This document shows, piece by piece, positions 11,300 to 22,265 of a stretch of 64,000 nucleotides of DNA. The translations under genes were made by a program, and so were the position numbers. The notes under the pieces were generated by a model, which was not told the origin of the DNA, ran no database searches, and worked only from the letters and a program-made list of their open reading frames with translations. Source of the DNA: Lepidostoma basale (Eukaryota > Arthropoda > Insecta > Trichoptera > Lepidostomatidae); contig JAHDVF020000883.1 in the NCBI GenBank assembly GCA_022606425.2, positions 62,001 to 126,000 on the forward strand, read 5' to 3'. Position 1 is the first letter of the stretch; the number at the start of each line of letters is the position of its first letter.

Positions 11300-13372
11300 G
11301 AGTGAAAAAAAATAGCGTTCTGCTCCGGTATCGCAAAGCAGTTAGGTACTGCCGGCCGGATGCAGAGAGTGGCCACACTTGGGAGGGGATGATCGGTGGT
11401 GAGACGCAATGTTCGATCAGCCTTTCGAACATATGTGGGCACCATTGAGGGCAATCTTATGGATGACCCTGGATCCTTCTGGAACTACGTAAAAAGTCTA
11501 CGAAAGGATGGGGGCATCCTAAACACTATGATGCATGGGGATAGGGAGGTTGAGGGTGTAGATATAGTGAATGCATTCGCTAAACACTTTCAATCTGTCT
11601 ATAGCAATGTTCCCCCGCGGCTAAATTTCAATTCAGCGACTGAGTTAAGTGCCAATTGTTGTGGTCATGGCTTTGTCATATCGCAGATAGAAGCGAATGA
11701 TATTATATCCTCCATTAAAGCTATGAAGAATTCGCACTCGGTTGGTCCTGATTTTCTTCCCATTTACTTCTTAAAAGGCTGCTCTGAGCTCCTAATATCT
11801 CCGCTGTATTTTTTATTTAACCTATCGTTAAGTACAAATACTTTTCCTGATCTCTGGAAACTTTCCAGAATCAGTCCTATTTTCAAGAGCGGCGCAAAAG
11901 AGTCGGTCGAAAACTACAGACCTGTAGCGATACTGTCGGCTCCAGCCAAACTATTTGAATCAATTTACACAAATTGATATTTCCCAAAGTCGACCCCTAT
12001 ATTATAACAGAACAACATGGATTCAGGAAGGGGCGCTCGACTGAAACTAATCTCATGGTATTCACAGATTACATTGCAAGGGCCTTGGATGATGGTCACC
12101 AAGTTGACTGTTCATATAATGATTTCTCAAAGGCCTTTGACACTGTGAACCACGACATTCTGATAGCAAAGCTATCTCAAATTGGATTCTCTTCTCAGTT
12201 GATTATGTTTTTCATTAGTTACCTCGAGGGGAGAAAACAATACGTCTCATACGGAATTTTTCAATCGGAACCTTTTCTTGTAAATTCAGGGGTGCCACAA
12301 GGTTCAAACTTAGGGCCACTCCTCTTCACCATCTTCATAAATGATATTGCGAAGGTGATAAACTTCTCGCGATTTCTTTTATTTGCCGATGATCTGAAAT
12401 TATTCCTGGAAATTAAAAATCCTGGAGACTGTCTTCGCCTCCAGTCGGACATCAATAATATTGTCAACTGGAGTCACAGTAATCAAATGCAATTCAATGT
12501 CTCTAAATGCGTTATGCTATCTTTTACTAGAGCATTGAGAACTGTGTATTATAGATACACAATGAACAACCAGCAACTAGCACATGTATCTACGATGAGA
12601 GATCTCGGGATCATCTATGAGAGTAGGCTGACTTTTCGTGCACATGTTGAGAGGATTTGTGGCACTGCAATGAAGATGTTGGGCTTCATCGTCCGGACCG
12701 GCAGAGTTTTCAGGGATCCCAATGTGCTCAGAGTCCTATACAACGCATTGGTTCGGAGCAGACTCGAAAGTGGTTCTGTGATATGGAGTCCTCACGAGGC
12801 GAGATATTCCATTATGCTAGAGAGGGTTCAGAAAAAATTTCTGAGGTATCTCTACATGAGGGAGTATGGTAGCTATCCTTGGCTCTATCCCACGGCATTT
12901 CTTTTGGGAATGCTCGGAACCAATTCTCTACAGCTTCGAAGAGATGGACATCTAATTACCATTTCTTTAGATTAATTAGGGGATACTTCGAGAACTCGGC
13001 CGTACTGGAGGGTGTTCGGCTTTTTGTCCCCGATAGATATCTCCGACAGCGACAGCACAGATTGTTTTACCTACCGGCTGCCAGAACCAATCTGCCTTGG
13101 TGACACCGGTGGGAAGAGCAATTACTCTGCTGAACGCGGTCTCCTCGGAGATCGACGTCTTTCATGTTAGTGAAAGTACGTTCAGAAGGCAAATACTCTT
13201 AATTCTGGAGAGTATCCTGTCTTCCTAATGTTGAACCATCTCTTATGCGTTTCTGGTAGTATACTATATATAATATATTATTTTACCTGTTCTCAATAGA
13301 TGCCTTAAAAATTAATTTTGTAATGTCTGTTGATGAAATAAACTGATTTGATTTGATTTGATTTGATTTGAA
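11300..13372 (+). mobile_element. Jockey/CR1-like non-LTR retrotransposon, longest copy in the window
   Basis: This 5'-truncated element encodes reverse transcriptase in order: DDPGSFWNYVKSLR (11466), KNSHSVGPDFLPIYFLKGC, LSRISPIFKSG, ENYRPVAILSA, EQHGFRKGRSTETN (12010), YNDFSKAFDTVNHDIL, NSGVPQGSNLGPLLFTIFIND (split here as GVPQGS, then LGPLL), and the catalytic FADD at about 12384. The frame shifts between 11974 and 11977 and ends early near 12975, after which the remaining domain continues in another frame to about 13230. No apurinic endonuclease domain remains. The 3' UTR ends in AATAAACTGATTTGATTTGA (13336-13372), a TGATT-type tail. It is probably inactive. Confidence 0.9.
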
Positions 13373-13960
13373 CCCCCGCCCTGCAGAGTTCCGGGCAGCT
13401 CTCGGCCCCGAGTCTACCACCGGCCTCCGGGAAAGGAACATCTCCCCCTCGGCGGACGCGCGCCGGGGGGAGATAGTCTCAAAAGATCGCGAAGTGTTAT
13501 ACCGAACGCCGGGAAGTGATTCTGGAAAAGATCGCGGATCGCCGCATGGCGTCAGTAACCATGGCGTCAGCTCATCATCATTGGCCACGGCTGTCTCAGC
13601 GAAGGAGACCAGGCCGCCTCTCGCTCCTCGCCCGTCCTCGCGCCCGCCTCGCACATCCCTCGTGGCACGGACGCCATTAGCGGCCGACTCGCCACCACGC
13701 TGGCTTCGCAGTGCAGTCGCTGGCAGTCGCGCCAGCTAATCACCATTGGGGCGTGATGCTGGCCACCGCTGTCGCTGTGAAGAAGACCCGTGCCCTCCGC
13801 GGTCCATCATCCGCGTGATGCTTCTGTGTTATGCAGCCTCCGGCAGTCCTCTGATGCTGGCCACGACAGCGTCAGTGTCGGTCCTCGTCGCAGATCAAGT
13901 AGCGTTATTCAGTGACGGAGTAGTTTTAAGTCGTTCCAACGGATAACAAGTAAGTCATTT
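13373..13960. other. GC- and CpG-rich patch upstream of POLE3
   Basis: About 590 bases of high GC directly follow the retrotransposon tail. Frames on both strands overlap here (13283-13946), which is usual for GC-rich DNA and does not support a protein. The block ends at ACAAGTAAGT, where GTAAGT fits a splice donor. Two readings are possible: promoter and untranslated first exon of a plus-strand gene such as POLE3, or the 5' end of an unrelated retroelement. The sequence alone does not decide. Confidence 0.4.
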
Positions 13961-14432
13961 TTAGTTTATAAGCGATCTTGTTTCTTTCTTCTTGTATATT
14001 GTATGTTTGTGTATTTAAATATAAGTGTAAATAGTAAATATTGGTTTCAATCTCATATCACTATGCCTCCTGGAGCAGCCTCAATTAACGTAATAATGAT
14101 TACATTAGCGAATAAACACTGGGCAATACGTTGTGAGAGAGTGCTTCGAGATATGGAGTGAGATACGACTAATCGTCATGTTTCACCCCGTGTCGAAAGC
14201 ATCTTCGTAACAAATTCCTAGTTATGGAACGTTTAAAGAATAATATCTTTTTAAATAATAATTAAATAAAACGATATTTTTTCACTTTTGTTTTTTATAT
14301 TATTTTATTTTTAAGTAATGGCAAGAACTTATTTCATGCGGTGAATAAACATTGTCTATGTCTATGTCAATCGAGTTCCCGCCGATTGTATTGCATGACG
14401 TTTGAATCTGTTATTTAATATATAGTTTTAAA

Positions 14433-14807
14433 ATGGCAGAAAAGTTAGAAGATTTGAATTTGCCGATATCTGTTGTATCGAGACTGGTGAAGGAGGCCCT
14501 TCCGGACGGAGTGTCAGTGGCGAAGGAGGCGAGAACCGGCCTGGCGAAAGTAGCTTCGGTCTTCGTTCTTTACGTGACTTCAGCTTCCACGAATGTGGCT
14601 AAGAAAGCGGGAAGGAAGACCCTCACGGGGCAAGACGTTCTAGACGCGATGGAAGACATAGAATTCGAGAAGTTCATAAAACCCCTAAAAGAATCGCTCG
14701 ATACGTACAAGGCATCTTTAAAACTTAAGAAAGGAATATCGGCGGCGAAGAAGAAGGACCAGGAAGATGATAGAGATCACGACATATCAGAGGTCATAGA
14801 TGAGTAG
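14433..14807 (+). CDS. POLE3: DNA polymerase epsilon subunit 3 / CHRAC histone-fold protein
   Basis: This intronless 124-codon gene encodes a histone-fold subunit that pairs with a POLE4- or CHRAC16-type partner. It serves the replicative polymerase epsilon holoenzyme and the ACF/CHRAC nucleosome-sliding complex in the nucleus. The N-terminus, EDLNLPISVVSRLVKEALPD, matches the family signature. Next come the SVAKEARTGL helix start, ASVFVLYVTSAS in the long central helix, and GRKTLTGQDVLDAMEDIEF, the loop and last helices. The C-terminal tail (about residues 95-124) is charged and lysine/aspartate-rich, shorter than in the human protein (147 residues). ATG at 14433 is chosen because it starts exactly at the conserved MAEKLEDLNLP. 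Single-exon structure fits either a native insect gene or an old retrocopy; the intact frame and its own polyadenylation signal favour a working gene. Confidence 0.95.
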   Translation: MAEKLEDLNLPISVVSRLVKEALPDGVSVAKEARTGLAKVASVFVLYVTSASTNVAKKAGRKTLTGQDVLDAMEDIEFEKFIKPLKESLDTYKASLKLKKGISAAKKKDQEDDRDHDISEVIDE

Positions 14808-14837
14808 TGTTCAATTTGTATTTGGGATGTCGTAAAT

Positions 14838-14843
14838 AATAAA
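14838..14843 (+). promoter_or_regulatory. Polyadenylation signal of POLE3
   Basis: AATAAA lies 31 bases after the stop codon and is followed by a GT-rich stretch (GGTCTGTCTTGGG), a suitable downstream element. Confidence 0.65.
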
Positions 14844-14849
14844 GGTCTG

Positions 14850-15287
14850 TCTTGGGAAACGAAGAGTCCATATATAGCACTCGGTATTCAATAGAGTTTG
14901 GTTGGGTGGGATTGTCCGCTATTACAGTGACCTGTGTTACTCTGTATGTAGACTGAATAATGCTAATTGAATCTACCGAAGGGCGAATGTTGTCATTATC
15001 AATACACTCATTTACAGTCGGCTTGTATTATAAAAGCAGGCCTCTGTGATATTGATTTTATCATTCACTTACAGAACATTTTTTCTTCCTTGATGTGAAG
15101 GCCGTTTAGATTAAGTTTTTGTACTGTTAAAATTATGAAGGCGTTTTTAACATATAAATATATTTATTTTAATAAAATTTATTTTGTATTTTATTTAACT
15201 TATTGAAGGCTAAGGCATTAACACTGTGGAATTCCATAGTAATATACTTAGGAAATTAAAAAGAAATTTTGTTTAATCCACTAATTA
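14850..15287. other. Spacer between POLE3 and the piggyBac element
   Basis: AT-rich with no gene seen. AAGGCATTAACACTGTGGAA at about 15210 recurs in diverged form near 27172, so part of it is an old dispersed repeat. Confidence 0.4.
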
Positions 15288-15291
15288 TTAA

Positions 15292-16619
15292 CCCTAGAAC
15301 GGACGGGCTGGGTCTGTGAGACCCAGACTTTTTATATAAGGTTAGATTTAAGGTCATGGGCGTTGCAGACCGCCATTTTTCTGAGTACCTTCCTAAAAGA
15401 GTCCAGAGAATGCTCTGGTGTCGCATATTTGTTAACTCAACTCTCAGTCATCAGTTATCACGCGTTTGAATATCTTGTGGGCCTGTCACACCCGGCCCGT
15501 CCAGTCACGTGACTTTTTTTGACATAGCTGTATTTGTGTTCTAGGGCGGTTTTTTATTTTTGTTTGTACTCATTTTAATACTATTGACAATTTTAAACAA
15601 GTATATAGGATTGAGGAAGAATAAGCCTGAAATACCTCCAAGCTTTCTTCCAAAATCAACAAGGGAAAGACATTCAAGCATTTTTGGTTTTCAAGAAGAT
15701 TTCACGATAATATCTTATGTAGCCAAGAGAAACAAAAGTGTTATTTTGCTGTCATCCATGCACAATGACAGTGAAATTGACCCTTCTACTGGTGAAAAGA
15801 AGAAGCCCAGCATAATAACATATTACAATTCAACTAAGGGAGGTGTCGACGTAGCTATGTGTGCTGAATACAGCGTGGCAAGATGAACAAGACGTTGGCC
15901 ATTAACTTTGTTTTTTGTCGCAATCAATATTGCTGCTCTAAATACATTCATTGTGTTCAAGACAAATGAGCAGTCCATCAGCAGGCGTGATTTTCTTAAG
16001 GACTTGTCGAAACAAATGCTGCAACCTTACTTGACCGTGCGAGATCAGCAAAACGAGAGATTCGTCAGTTAACAACTAAGTTTTCTGGATATGAAGCTCA
16101 ATCTAAAGACGAACCTGCTCCAGGAAAACGTGGAAGATGCTCCCAGTGTAAAAACAGCAGAACAAAGTACTTTTGCAGAGAGTTTAAAATTTGTGTATGT
16201 CTAAACCACAGTGAAATGTCGTGTAGCGATTGCTGTAAAAATTTAGTTATTTGACATCTTGAAAAACATTATTTAACTAATTCTTAATATTTTTCCGTTA
16301 ACATCATTCTTGTATATAGAATGTAAAATCAAACCCAATCAAATTTCAAATTTTATAGCATATTCATGTAATTTTAAAGAAATCAATCTAATTTTTTGAT
16401 TAAAATTTCAAGACTATTTAAATTATTTATACCATTGTTTGTGAGCAATATTATTTTGCTAAAATTGTGTCGTACTACTGAAAACATTCCTAAATTTGAT
16501 AGGAAAACCTGTTTAGATCGATAAAAATAATTTGAAATTTTTAAAGATTTTTTTATTTTTGGGTCTGTCAGGCCCAGCCCGTTCACTTACGTGACTTTTT
16601 TTGCCCGTCCGTTCTAGGG
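15292..16619 (+). mobile_element. Internally deleted piggyBac-family element with TTAA target duplication
   Basis: The element has 17-bp perfect terminal inverted repeats, CCCTAGAACGGACGGGC, flanked on both sides by TTAA (15288-15291 and 16620-16623), the hallmark of piggyBac insertion. Related CACGTGACTTTTTTT and TACGTGACTTTTTTT subterminal blocks lie near both ends. It is 1328 bp, shorter than a full element, because the 5' half of the transposase gene is missing. The remaining frame (from about 15560) carries [57 protein letters not shown] and [14 protein letters not shown], the region around the third catalytic Asp. A TGA interrupts it before TRRWPLTLFF, a frameshift follows near 16055, and a cysteine-rich end (CSQCKNS, CREFKICVC, CSDCC) closes it at about 16252. 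It cannot make active transposase but its ends look intact. Confidence 0.95.
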
Positions 16620-16623
16620 TTAA

Positions 16624-17246
16624 AGAAAACACGACGTGTTTCGGAGGATACCATCTTCAGGTGTAAAAATATAATAAAGACATTTCAAATGTATGTTTTT
16701 TCTAAATTACAATTTTTATATATATTTATTTTATTTTATATTATCATCATGTATTAATATTATTTATTTTTTCTTACTATTAAAAAAATAATTCTAAGTA
16801 CTTACAACAAATAGCTCAGGTTAATTTTTAAATTGTATCAAATTTTAAATGCGTTTTTATATTAGTCTTTCTTTGTTTAGTTTTTATTATATTTTTACAC
16901 CTGTAGATGGAGAGATTAAACAAATTTATTTTCAATTTCCTAAGTGTATTTTATTTGTTAAGAAAACTCACCGTGTCTCATACTTGAGAAGCCAAGCTGC
17001 AGAAGCAATGGAAGATCACATCTTAGGTAAGTGATACTCGTCACGGGCGATTGGAGACAATTATAGTCGGGAGTGCGGTAGACATTTTGCATTTACTTTA
17101 TAATACATGAATTGGAACCACAAAGCTTAAATATATTTGTCGTCCACTTATCAGTTACAATTATTATATTAAAAAAATATGTAACTGACAAAGTCAAGAA
17201 GTTAGAAGTCAGAAAAATCGACATGCGTGTATGACTCGTAGGTGTG
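16624..17246. other. AT-rich spacer with MITE-like remnants
   Basis: A patch with CGACGTGTTTCGGAGGATAC at about 16632 resembles the foldback MITE ends of this window. No gene is seen. Confidence 0.35.
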
Positions 17247-17311
17247 TCAGGATAGAATAGTGTGGCAGTCCATTCTCTCTGCCTACCCCTGCGGAGAAAT
17301 GGCGTGATGGT
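17247..17311 (+). mobile_element. RTE family A, very short 3' end
   Basis: GTGTCAGGATAGAATAGTG followed by the CTGCCTACCCCTGCGGAG and GGCGTGATGGTT end of the family. It faces the next fragment tail to tail. Confidence 0.7.
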
Positions 17312-17324
17312 TTTGTTGTTATAT

Positions 17325-17760
17325 AACAGACTAACCATCACACCGTCTCCCTGCACAGGTTGGCAGAAGGAATGAACTGCCACACTGTCCTGTCCTGACA
17401 TACTACTCTTGTTTCCTCTACATTCATAAACTGTGCCATACACGCACATCGATTTCTCGGATCACATGGACTTCTTATGTGCCGACATTTAATATTTGAT
17501 TGTGCCACGTTTTCCTCTATATCTAGTTCTGATTACGTCCTTTACAAATACTTTCTTCACCGTTCTGTCTTCATTAATTCTTTCCATGTGTTCAAATCAT
17601 CTTAATGACCCTTTCATTATCTTGTTCATAACACTTTCATTCACTTCTCATATTAGCATTTGACACCGTCACATACAGATAACACACATGCATCTAAGGG
17701 ATCTCATTTCTACTGCATTTATTCTATTTTCATTCTTTTTTCCCAGTTCTACGCTTTAAG
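17325..17760 (-). mobile_element. RTE family A, 3' fragment, inverted to the preceding one
   Basis: Starts with CTAACCATCACACCGTCTCC, the reverse complement of the family 3' end, and runs through the diverged coding part to about 17760. Together with 17247-17311 it makes a tail-to-tail inverted pair around a 14-bp spacer. Confidence 0.75.
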
Positions 17761-17789
17761 CCAAAAAAAAATCTTCCAGACTGTTCAGC

Positions 17790-18100
17790 CGAGTTAGAGC
17801 ATTTGAAGCTATAGTGATTGATATTTTTATTTCCTTCTCAGATCCACCTTACCTTACCAACCTAGGAATACAAAATCTTTAATGATTTTCAAACCTTCCA
17901 ATAGCTTTAGGAGATTTGCCCTATCAATAATCTGTTGAATACTCACCCATAACGGCAACCCTCTCTTCACCCATTTAATAAGCTCTGCCGTGTCAGATTC
18001 ATTTCTCTCAATTATGCTGTCATCTGCTAATCCAAGGTTGCTTATTATCTGACCACCAACCTTAATACCTTTTTCTATCTAGTATGGATGTCCCTAACAA
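17790..18100 (-). mobile_element. Possible reverse-transcriptase remnant of another family
   Basis: On the minus strand one frame reads GIKVGGQIISNLGLADDSII, then a long stretch and DFVFLG. The order (G-I-K-V-G-G, L-x-x-ADD, later FxFLG) resembles the polymerase palm of an RTE- or R1-like element. Several stops break it. Confidence 0.45.
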
Positions 18101-18472
18101 GGGTTCAGGTTGAAGTAAAAAATAATGTGTTTTAAATTAGATACATATTTATTTATACAATTATTTTACAAATTTAACGACGTGATGTTTTGTGATAATC
18201 ACCAAGAACAAGCCAAAGACTCTGACAGACCCGAATGGATATGAAGTATGTACTTACAATATTTCTCTCTCGGACACTTTAATTAAAAAAAACACATTGA
18301 ATTCATTTGTGACAACATTATTAAAATAAATGAAAATTTGCTGGAGGGTTTAATTAAGTTTATTTCAATGTTGATAATAGAGCCAGTGGAAAATCCATAT
18401 ATAAAATACTAATTATATAAATTTGAGAGATGATATTATGGTAAGAGTTGATACGAAGCTAATTTATTTATT

Positions 18473-18690
18473 GTTTCTCGAACAATGATATAAAACTCCA
18501 TATTAAATAATTAATATGAATGAAAACATTTGTCTTCTAGAAGTTTTATTATATTTTAGATGGAATGACATGTTTCGCCCTACTAATGCATTATCAAATG
18601 TTGATTATGCCAAAACGAAACATGTCATTCCATTTAAAATATATTAAAACTCCTACAAGATGGATGTTTTCATTCATTTTAATTATTTAA
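18473..18690. mobile_element. Foldback MITE, family M1
   Basis: The two halves are inverted: TTCTAGAAGTTTTATTATAT, GGAATGACATGTTTCG and GCATTATCAAATG on the left, and CGAAACATGTCATTCC, then ATTAAAACTCCTACAAGATG on the right. It has no coding capacity. M1 copies recur at 18708, 19085, 29395, 30920, 57135 and 61725. Confidence 0.8.
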
Positions 18691-18699
18691 AATTTCTTA

Positions 18700-18850
18700 A
18701 GTTATAAACTTTCTAGAAGTTTTATTATATTTTATGGGAGCAACATGTTTTGACTTGTTAAATAGTTATTAAGTGCTTAGTATTGACATTTGATAATGCC
18801 ATAGCAAGGCAGACGCTCTCATAAAACAATAAAACTTCTAAAAAAAACAG
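18700..18850. mobile_element. Foldback MITE, family M1, second copy
   Basis: TTTCTAGAAGTTTTATTATA on the left and ATAAAACTTCTAAAAAAAAC on the right, with a diverged centre holding TTTGATAATGCC. It lies right next to the first copy. Confidence 0.75.
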
Positions 18851-19084
18851 TTACTTTCATGAATCTGAAATACGGAGAAGAAATACGAATGTTCAAGAAA
18901 CAATAAATAAAGAAATAACCTTTTTTGGAAACCAGTCCAGTTTGACTGAACTGTGGCTGAATGCAAAGATTCCGAAAAATTATTGACAGAGCCCAGGACG
19001 TCATATATCAATAGCTTTCAATTTCAACACTTCAAACAGTGATCATTTTATATTAAACAATCTGTTAATACAAATTAAAATGTC

Positions 19085-19515
19085 TGTTTTCTAGAAGTTT
19101 TATTATATTTCATGGCAATGATATGTTTAGCAGGCAAGACACTGAGAGATCACGTGAGGAACACCAGAATAAGAGAGATATGTGAGGTTGAGGATATTAT
19201 AAGATGGAGCAGACAGAGAAAAAGGGACTGGTACGGTCATGTTCAAAGAATGGACACCACCAGACTGCCCTATATTGCATTGCATAATCAGCCTCATTAG
19301 ACTCGTCCTCGTGGAAGACCTCCTAAATGATGGAAGGACAGCTGGGAATCTACCGCACAGGAGGAACAACTCTCTGGAGAACAGACCACATAGGTCTACA
19401 ATAAGGAAGAAGGAGATATGGCTAACCTTGTTGAGGCATTATCAAATGACATTTGATAATGTTCTACCAAGATGAATTATTCCCATAAAATATAATAAAA
19501 CTTCTAGAAAACAGA
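19085..19515. mobile_element. Foldback MITE M1 carrying an RTE family B fragment
   Basis: The left arm (TTCTAGAAGTTTTATTATAT to about 19128) and right arm (from the TTGAGGCATTATCAAATG stretch at 19431 to AAAACTTCTAGAAAACAG) flank about 300 bp of retroelement sequence listed separately. The right junction, GGCTAACCTTGTTGAGGC, is shared with the copy near 29535. Confidence 0.8.
19130..19430 (+). mobile_element. RTE family B, 3' ORF fragment inside M1
   Basis: Encodes GKTLRDHVRNTRIREICEVE, DIIRWSRQRKRDWYGHVQRM, DTTRLPYIALHNQPH, and, after a stop, RPRGRPPK and the final SGEQTT region. This is the typical C-terminus of an RTE-type element. Confidence 0.85.
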
Positions 19516-19599
19516 CGGATACATGATTTAATATGGAGTTTTACATCAACCAAATAGATTCTCTTAATAAGTTACACATAATGGGTAGTATATGACCAT

Positions 19600-20111
19600 G
19601 CAGTGATGGATCGTTTGGTTCTTGTCATAGACAATTTATTCAATTTAAAAATACAAATTAACAAAATTATTTTTCTAATGTTGATTTTGTGTGGGAATAA
19701 ATTTTATTAAAAATGTTTTGGTATTAGAAAAATAATTCAATCACCTTGTACAGCTTAACTATTCCCCAATAACTTGTTATAAAGAATACATTTTAAATAT
19801 AATAAATAAATTGTTTTAATACTTTTTACAAAAAAAAAACTTTAAAAATATCACAAATACTTCGAATCAAATAAATAATTTCGCTAAACGTGTACACGGG
19901 ACACAGGTGCACGCAATAAAACTCGGTAACATAAAATAACGGAGATCAAATGGAAAACTTTTACATTCGGGTGGGATCGGATCATAAAACATTGTTCTAC
20001 TGCGGCATGGCGGACCACACCAAACTACCACCTCATCTGGGACAAATCAATATATTAGTATAATTTTCCCTTACCACGGGTACCTATATATTCTTCTCAA
20101 ATACTTATTCC
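19600..20111. other. AT-rich spacer, no gene seen
   Basis: The block GGGTGGGATCGGATCATAAA near 19972 has a diverged inverted counterpart near 21530-21553, just outside the element at 20116-21384, so an older shell may surround it. Confidence 0.35.
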
Positions 20112-20261
20112 TTAACCCTACAGTGTGCCATAACACAAATATGAATTAACGAAAGTTTTACTTAATATTTTTGTACTGAGTGGTATAAACAATAACTTGC
20201 GCGCTATTAACCCTTATCAGACGCTAGCTTTTGTATCTTTTGTATGTTATTCTATCGGCAA

Positions 20262-20665
20262 AAGTGGGTCTCGAGATTAACATGTCCAAGACAGTAGACT
20301 TACGAGTGTCCACAAATGACTCCACCCCAATTTTGCTCCACGGTGTCCCCCTTGTGACCACGCCCCCTTCTGCTACCTCGGTTGTATGATAGCAGGCTCG
20401 GGAGGTACGGAGGAAGATGAAGCCAGCAGACTCAGCAAGGCAATGAGAGCTTTCGCTATGCTTCGTCCTGTATGGCGTTCCAGTATCATTTTGAGAAAGC
20501 TCAAGCTCCAAATATTCAGCAGTAGCGTTAAAAGCGTACTGCTGTACGGATGTGAGACTTGGAAATCTACCGCGGACATTATTGGTAAACTCCAGGTGTT
20601 TATAAATAGGTGCCTTCGCTCAATATTCAAAATCTATTGGCCCCAAACAGTGTCAAATGCCGTAC
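20262..20665 (+). mobile_element. RTE family D fragment
   Basis: Begins with GLEINMSKTVDLRVSTND, continues with LLYGCETWKSTADIIGKLQV and VFINRCLRSIFKIYWPQTVS. It shares over 200 bases with the copy at 10245-10480. Confidence 0.8.
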
Positions 20666-20849
20666 TTTCTTCCTGTTTTGCTGACCAATTTTGCAATAGA
20701 GGTTTGGCATTGCGCGTAGGACTTTTGTGATTTGAAATACTAATGGAGGTAATCTAAATTAAATTTGTTAATTCTTTTGTACATATCATTGAATCACCAG
20801 AGTATCATTTGCTGTCATTATCATTGTATCAAATTATTCTCTCTCTGGT

Positions 20850-21305
20850 TTCAATCCTGGGATTGGTTTGCAGCAATTTCCTCCATTATTCTCTTCCACT
20901 TTTCCCTGTCTTGTGCGGCTCTTTTGAGATCTGCATATGATGAGCAGCGTACGTCCACCAACAGGTCCTCCAGGTACTCTCGGCGTGGGCGTCCCCTAGA
21001 GTTTGTCCCCTCGATCATACCCTCCATTATGGCATGCAAGAGACCTTCTTGACGTATTACATGGTCGATCCATCTTGCACGCCTTTCGGACAAGGTCCTG
21101 AGCAGGTGCCTTCCTCCTTCGATTCCTTGAAGAACTTCCTCATTCGTGATGTGGTCTCTCCAGGAAATTCCAAAGAGTCTTCTATAGGACCACATCTCAA
21201 AAGCCTCTAGTCTCCGCTTATCCCTTTCGGATAGGCACCATGTCTCGCAGCCGTACATCAAGATACTCCATACATAGGTCTTGATGAGGAGTATTCTCAG
21301 TCTTT
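20850..21305 (-). mobile_element. RTE family E, C-terminal fragment
   Basis: The minus strand encodes MYGCETWCLSERDKRRLEAF, EMWSYRRLFGISWRDHITNE, RRARWIDHVIRQEGLLHAIM, NSRGRPRREYLEDLLVDVRC, and ends EIAANQSQD. The frame is intact from 21261 to the stop at 20851. The second copy is at 44770-45090. Confidence 0.85.
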
Positions 21306-21309
21306 CAAA

Positions 21310-21699
21310 TTATTATAAGTATCAAATTATTATAAATATGCAATTATTCTATTTTTAAAATTAAACAAATTGCACACCGTAGGGTTAAGTTTGCTCCGTG
21401 GAAACTGATAACATTGAAGTATCAAAAAAGAATGTTACTAAATTGTCCAAGAAATGCGCTTAAACATAAAATTGCAGTATATTGAAAAGGAAATGATTCT
21501 ACCCAGGACACTTGTTGCCAAAACAATGTTTTATAATCTCACCCTAGATATCAAAGGTTCATTTTGAAGTTATGTCAAGTTCTTTCACTTTTTTATTTAG
21601 ATATCTTTATCACATAAACAAGCCAATCATCTTAAAACGAACCCCTATAGACAACCGCTGTTTATTCCAAATGGGAGTAGCAGAGTTTGAAAACTGAAA
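21310..21699. other. AT-rich spacer, no gene seen
   Basis: It holds the right end of the TTAA shell (to 21388) and otherwise no recognisable feature. Confidence 0.35.
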
Positions 21700-22265
21700 T
21701 TGCTTAGATGAAGTGCTTGAACCAGATATTGAAATAAAATGCAGAATTGAAGTTGCATATACGGCATATAATAAAATAAGATCCTTCATTGCTACGACAA
21801 TCTAAACCTGAAACTCCGACAATGGTTAAATGTTATATATGGTTTGTTCTACTATATGGCTGCAAAACTTGGATTATGAAGGTGAATGTAATGAACCAGT
21901 TGGAGGTGTTTGAGATGTGGATATACCGCAGAATACTCCGTATACCGTGGACCGATAGGGTCAGTAATGCAGACGTACTACAGAGTGCCAGAGCCAATAG
22001 AGAGCTGTTGTCCAGTGTGAAGATTAGAAAGGTATCATATTTGGGTCATGCGCTAAGAGAGAAATACTATCTTCGGATGATAATCATGGACAAAATGCAT
22101 CCTGGCTGCAGAATATAAGAAATTGGGAAGGAATGCGAAGAGTTGAGATACTGTTCCAAGTAGCACAGGACAGAGATGCTTTCGCTGCAGTAATCACCAA
22201 CATATGTGTGTACGACGGGACATCGAGGGAGAGTAGAGTAGCTTAAATGTGGTCTGGGTCCCCCT
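21700..22265 (+). mobile_element. RTE family C, 3' part
   Basis: Translates to LLYGCKTWIMKVNVMNQLEV, FEMWIYRRILRIPWTDRVSN, VKIRKVSYLGHALR and, after a frame change, WLQNIRN and AQDRDAFAAVITN. Several frame breaks make it a relic. Confidence 0.8.

Larger units (their letters stand above)
20116..21384. mobile_element. TTAA-flanked piggyBac-like shell filled with retroelement fragments
   Basis: Left end CCCTACAGTGTGCCAT and right end (reversed) CCCTACGGTGTGCAAT match at 14 of 16 positions, and both are bordered by TTAA (20112-20115, 21385-21388). No transposase remains; the inside holds RTE family D and family E fragments. The end match and TTAA support a piggyBac-type non-autonomous element; boundaries are inferred only from sequence. 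Confidence 0.65.

Noticed and set aside
11396..12975. A host reverse transcriptase gene
   Set aside because: The motif order, 3' TGATT-type tail, frameshift and many fragments elsewhere in the window show that it is a dead Jockey/CR1-like element.
13283..13946. Overlapping 66- to 123-codon frames on both strands in the GC-rich patch
   Set aside because: Open frames on both strands are expected at this GC content, and no domain is recognisable.
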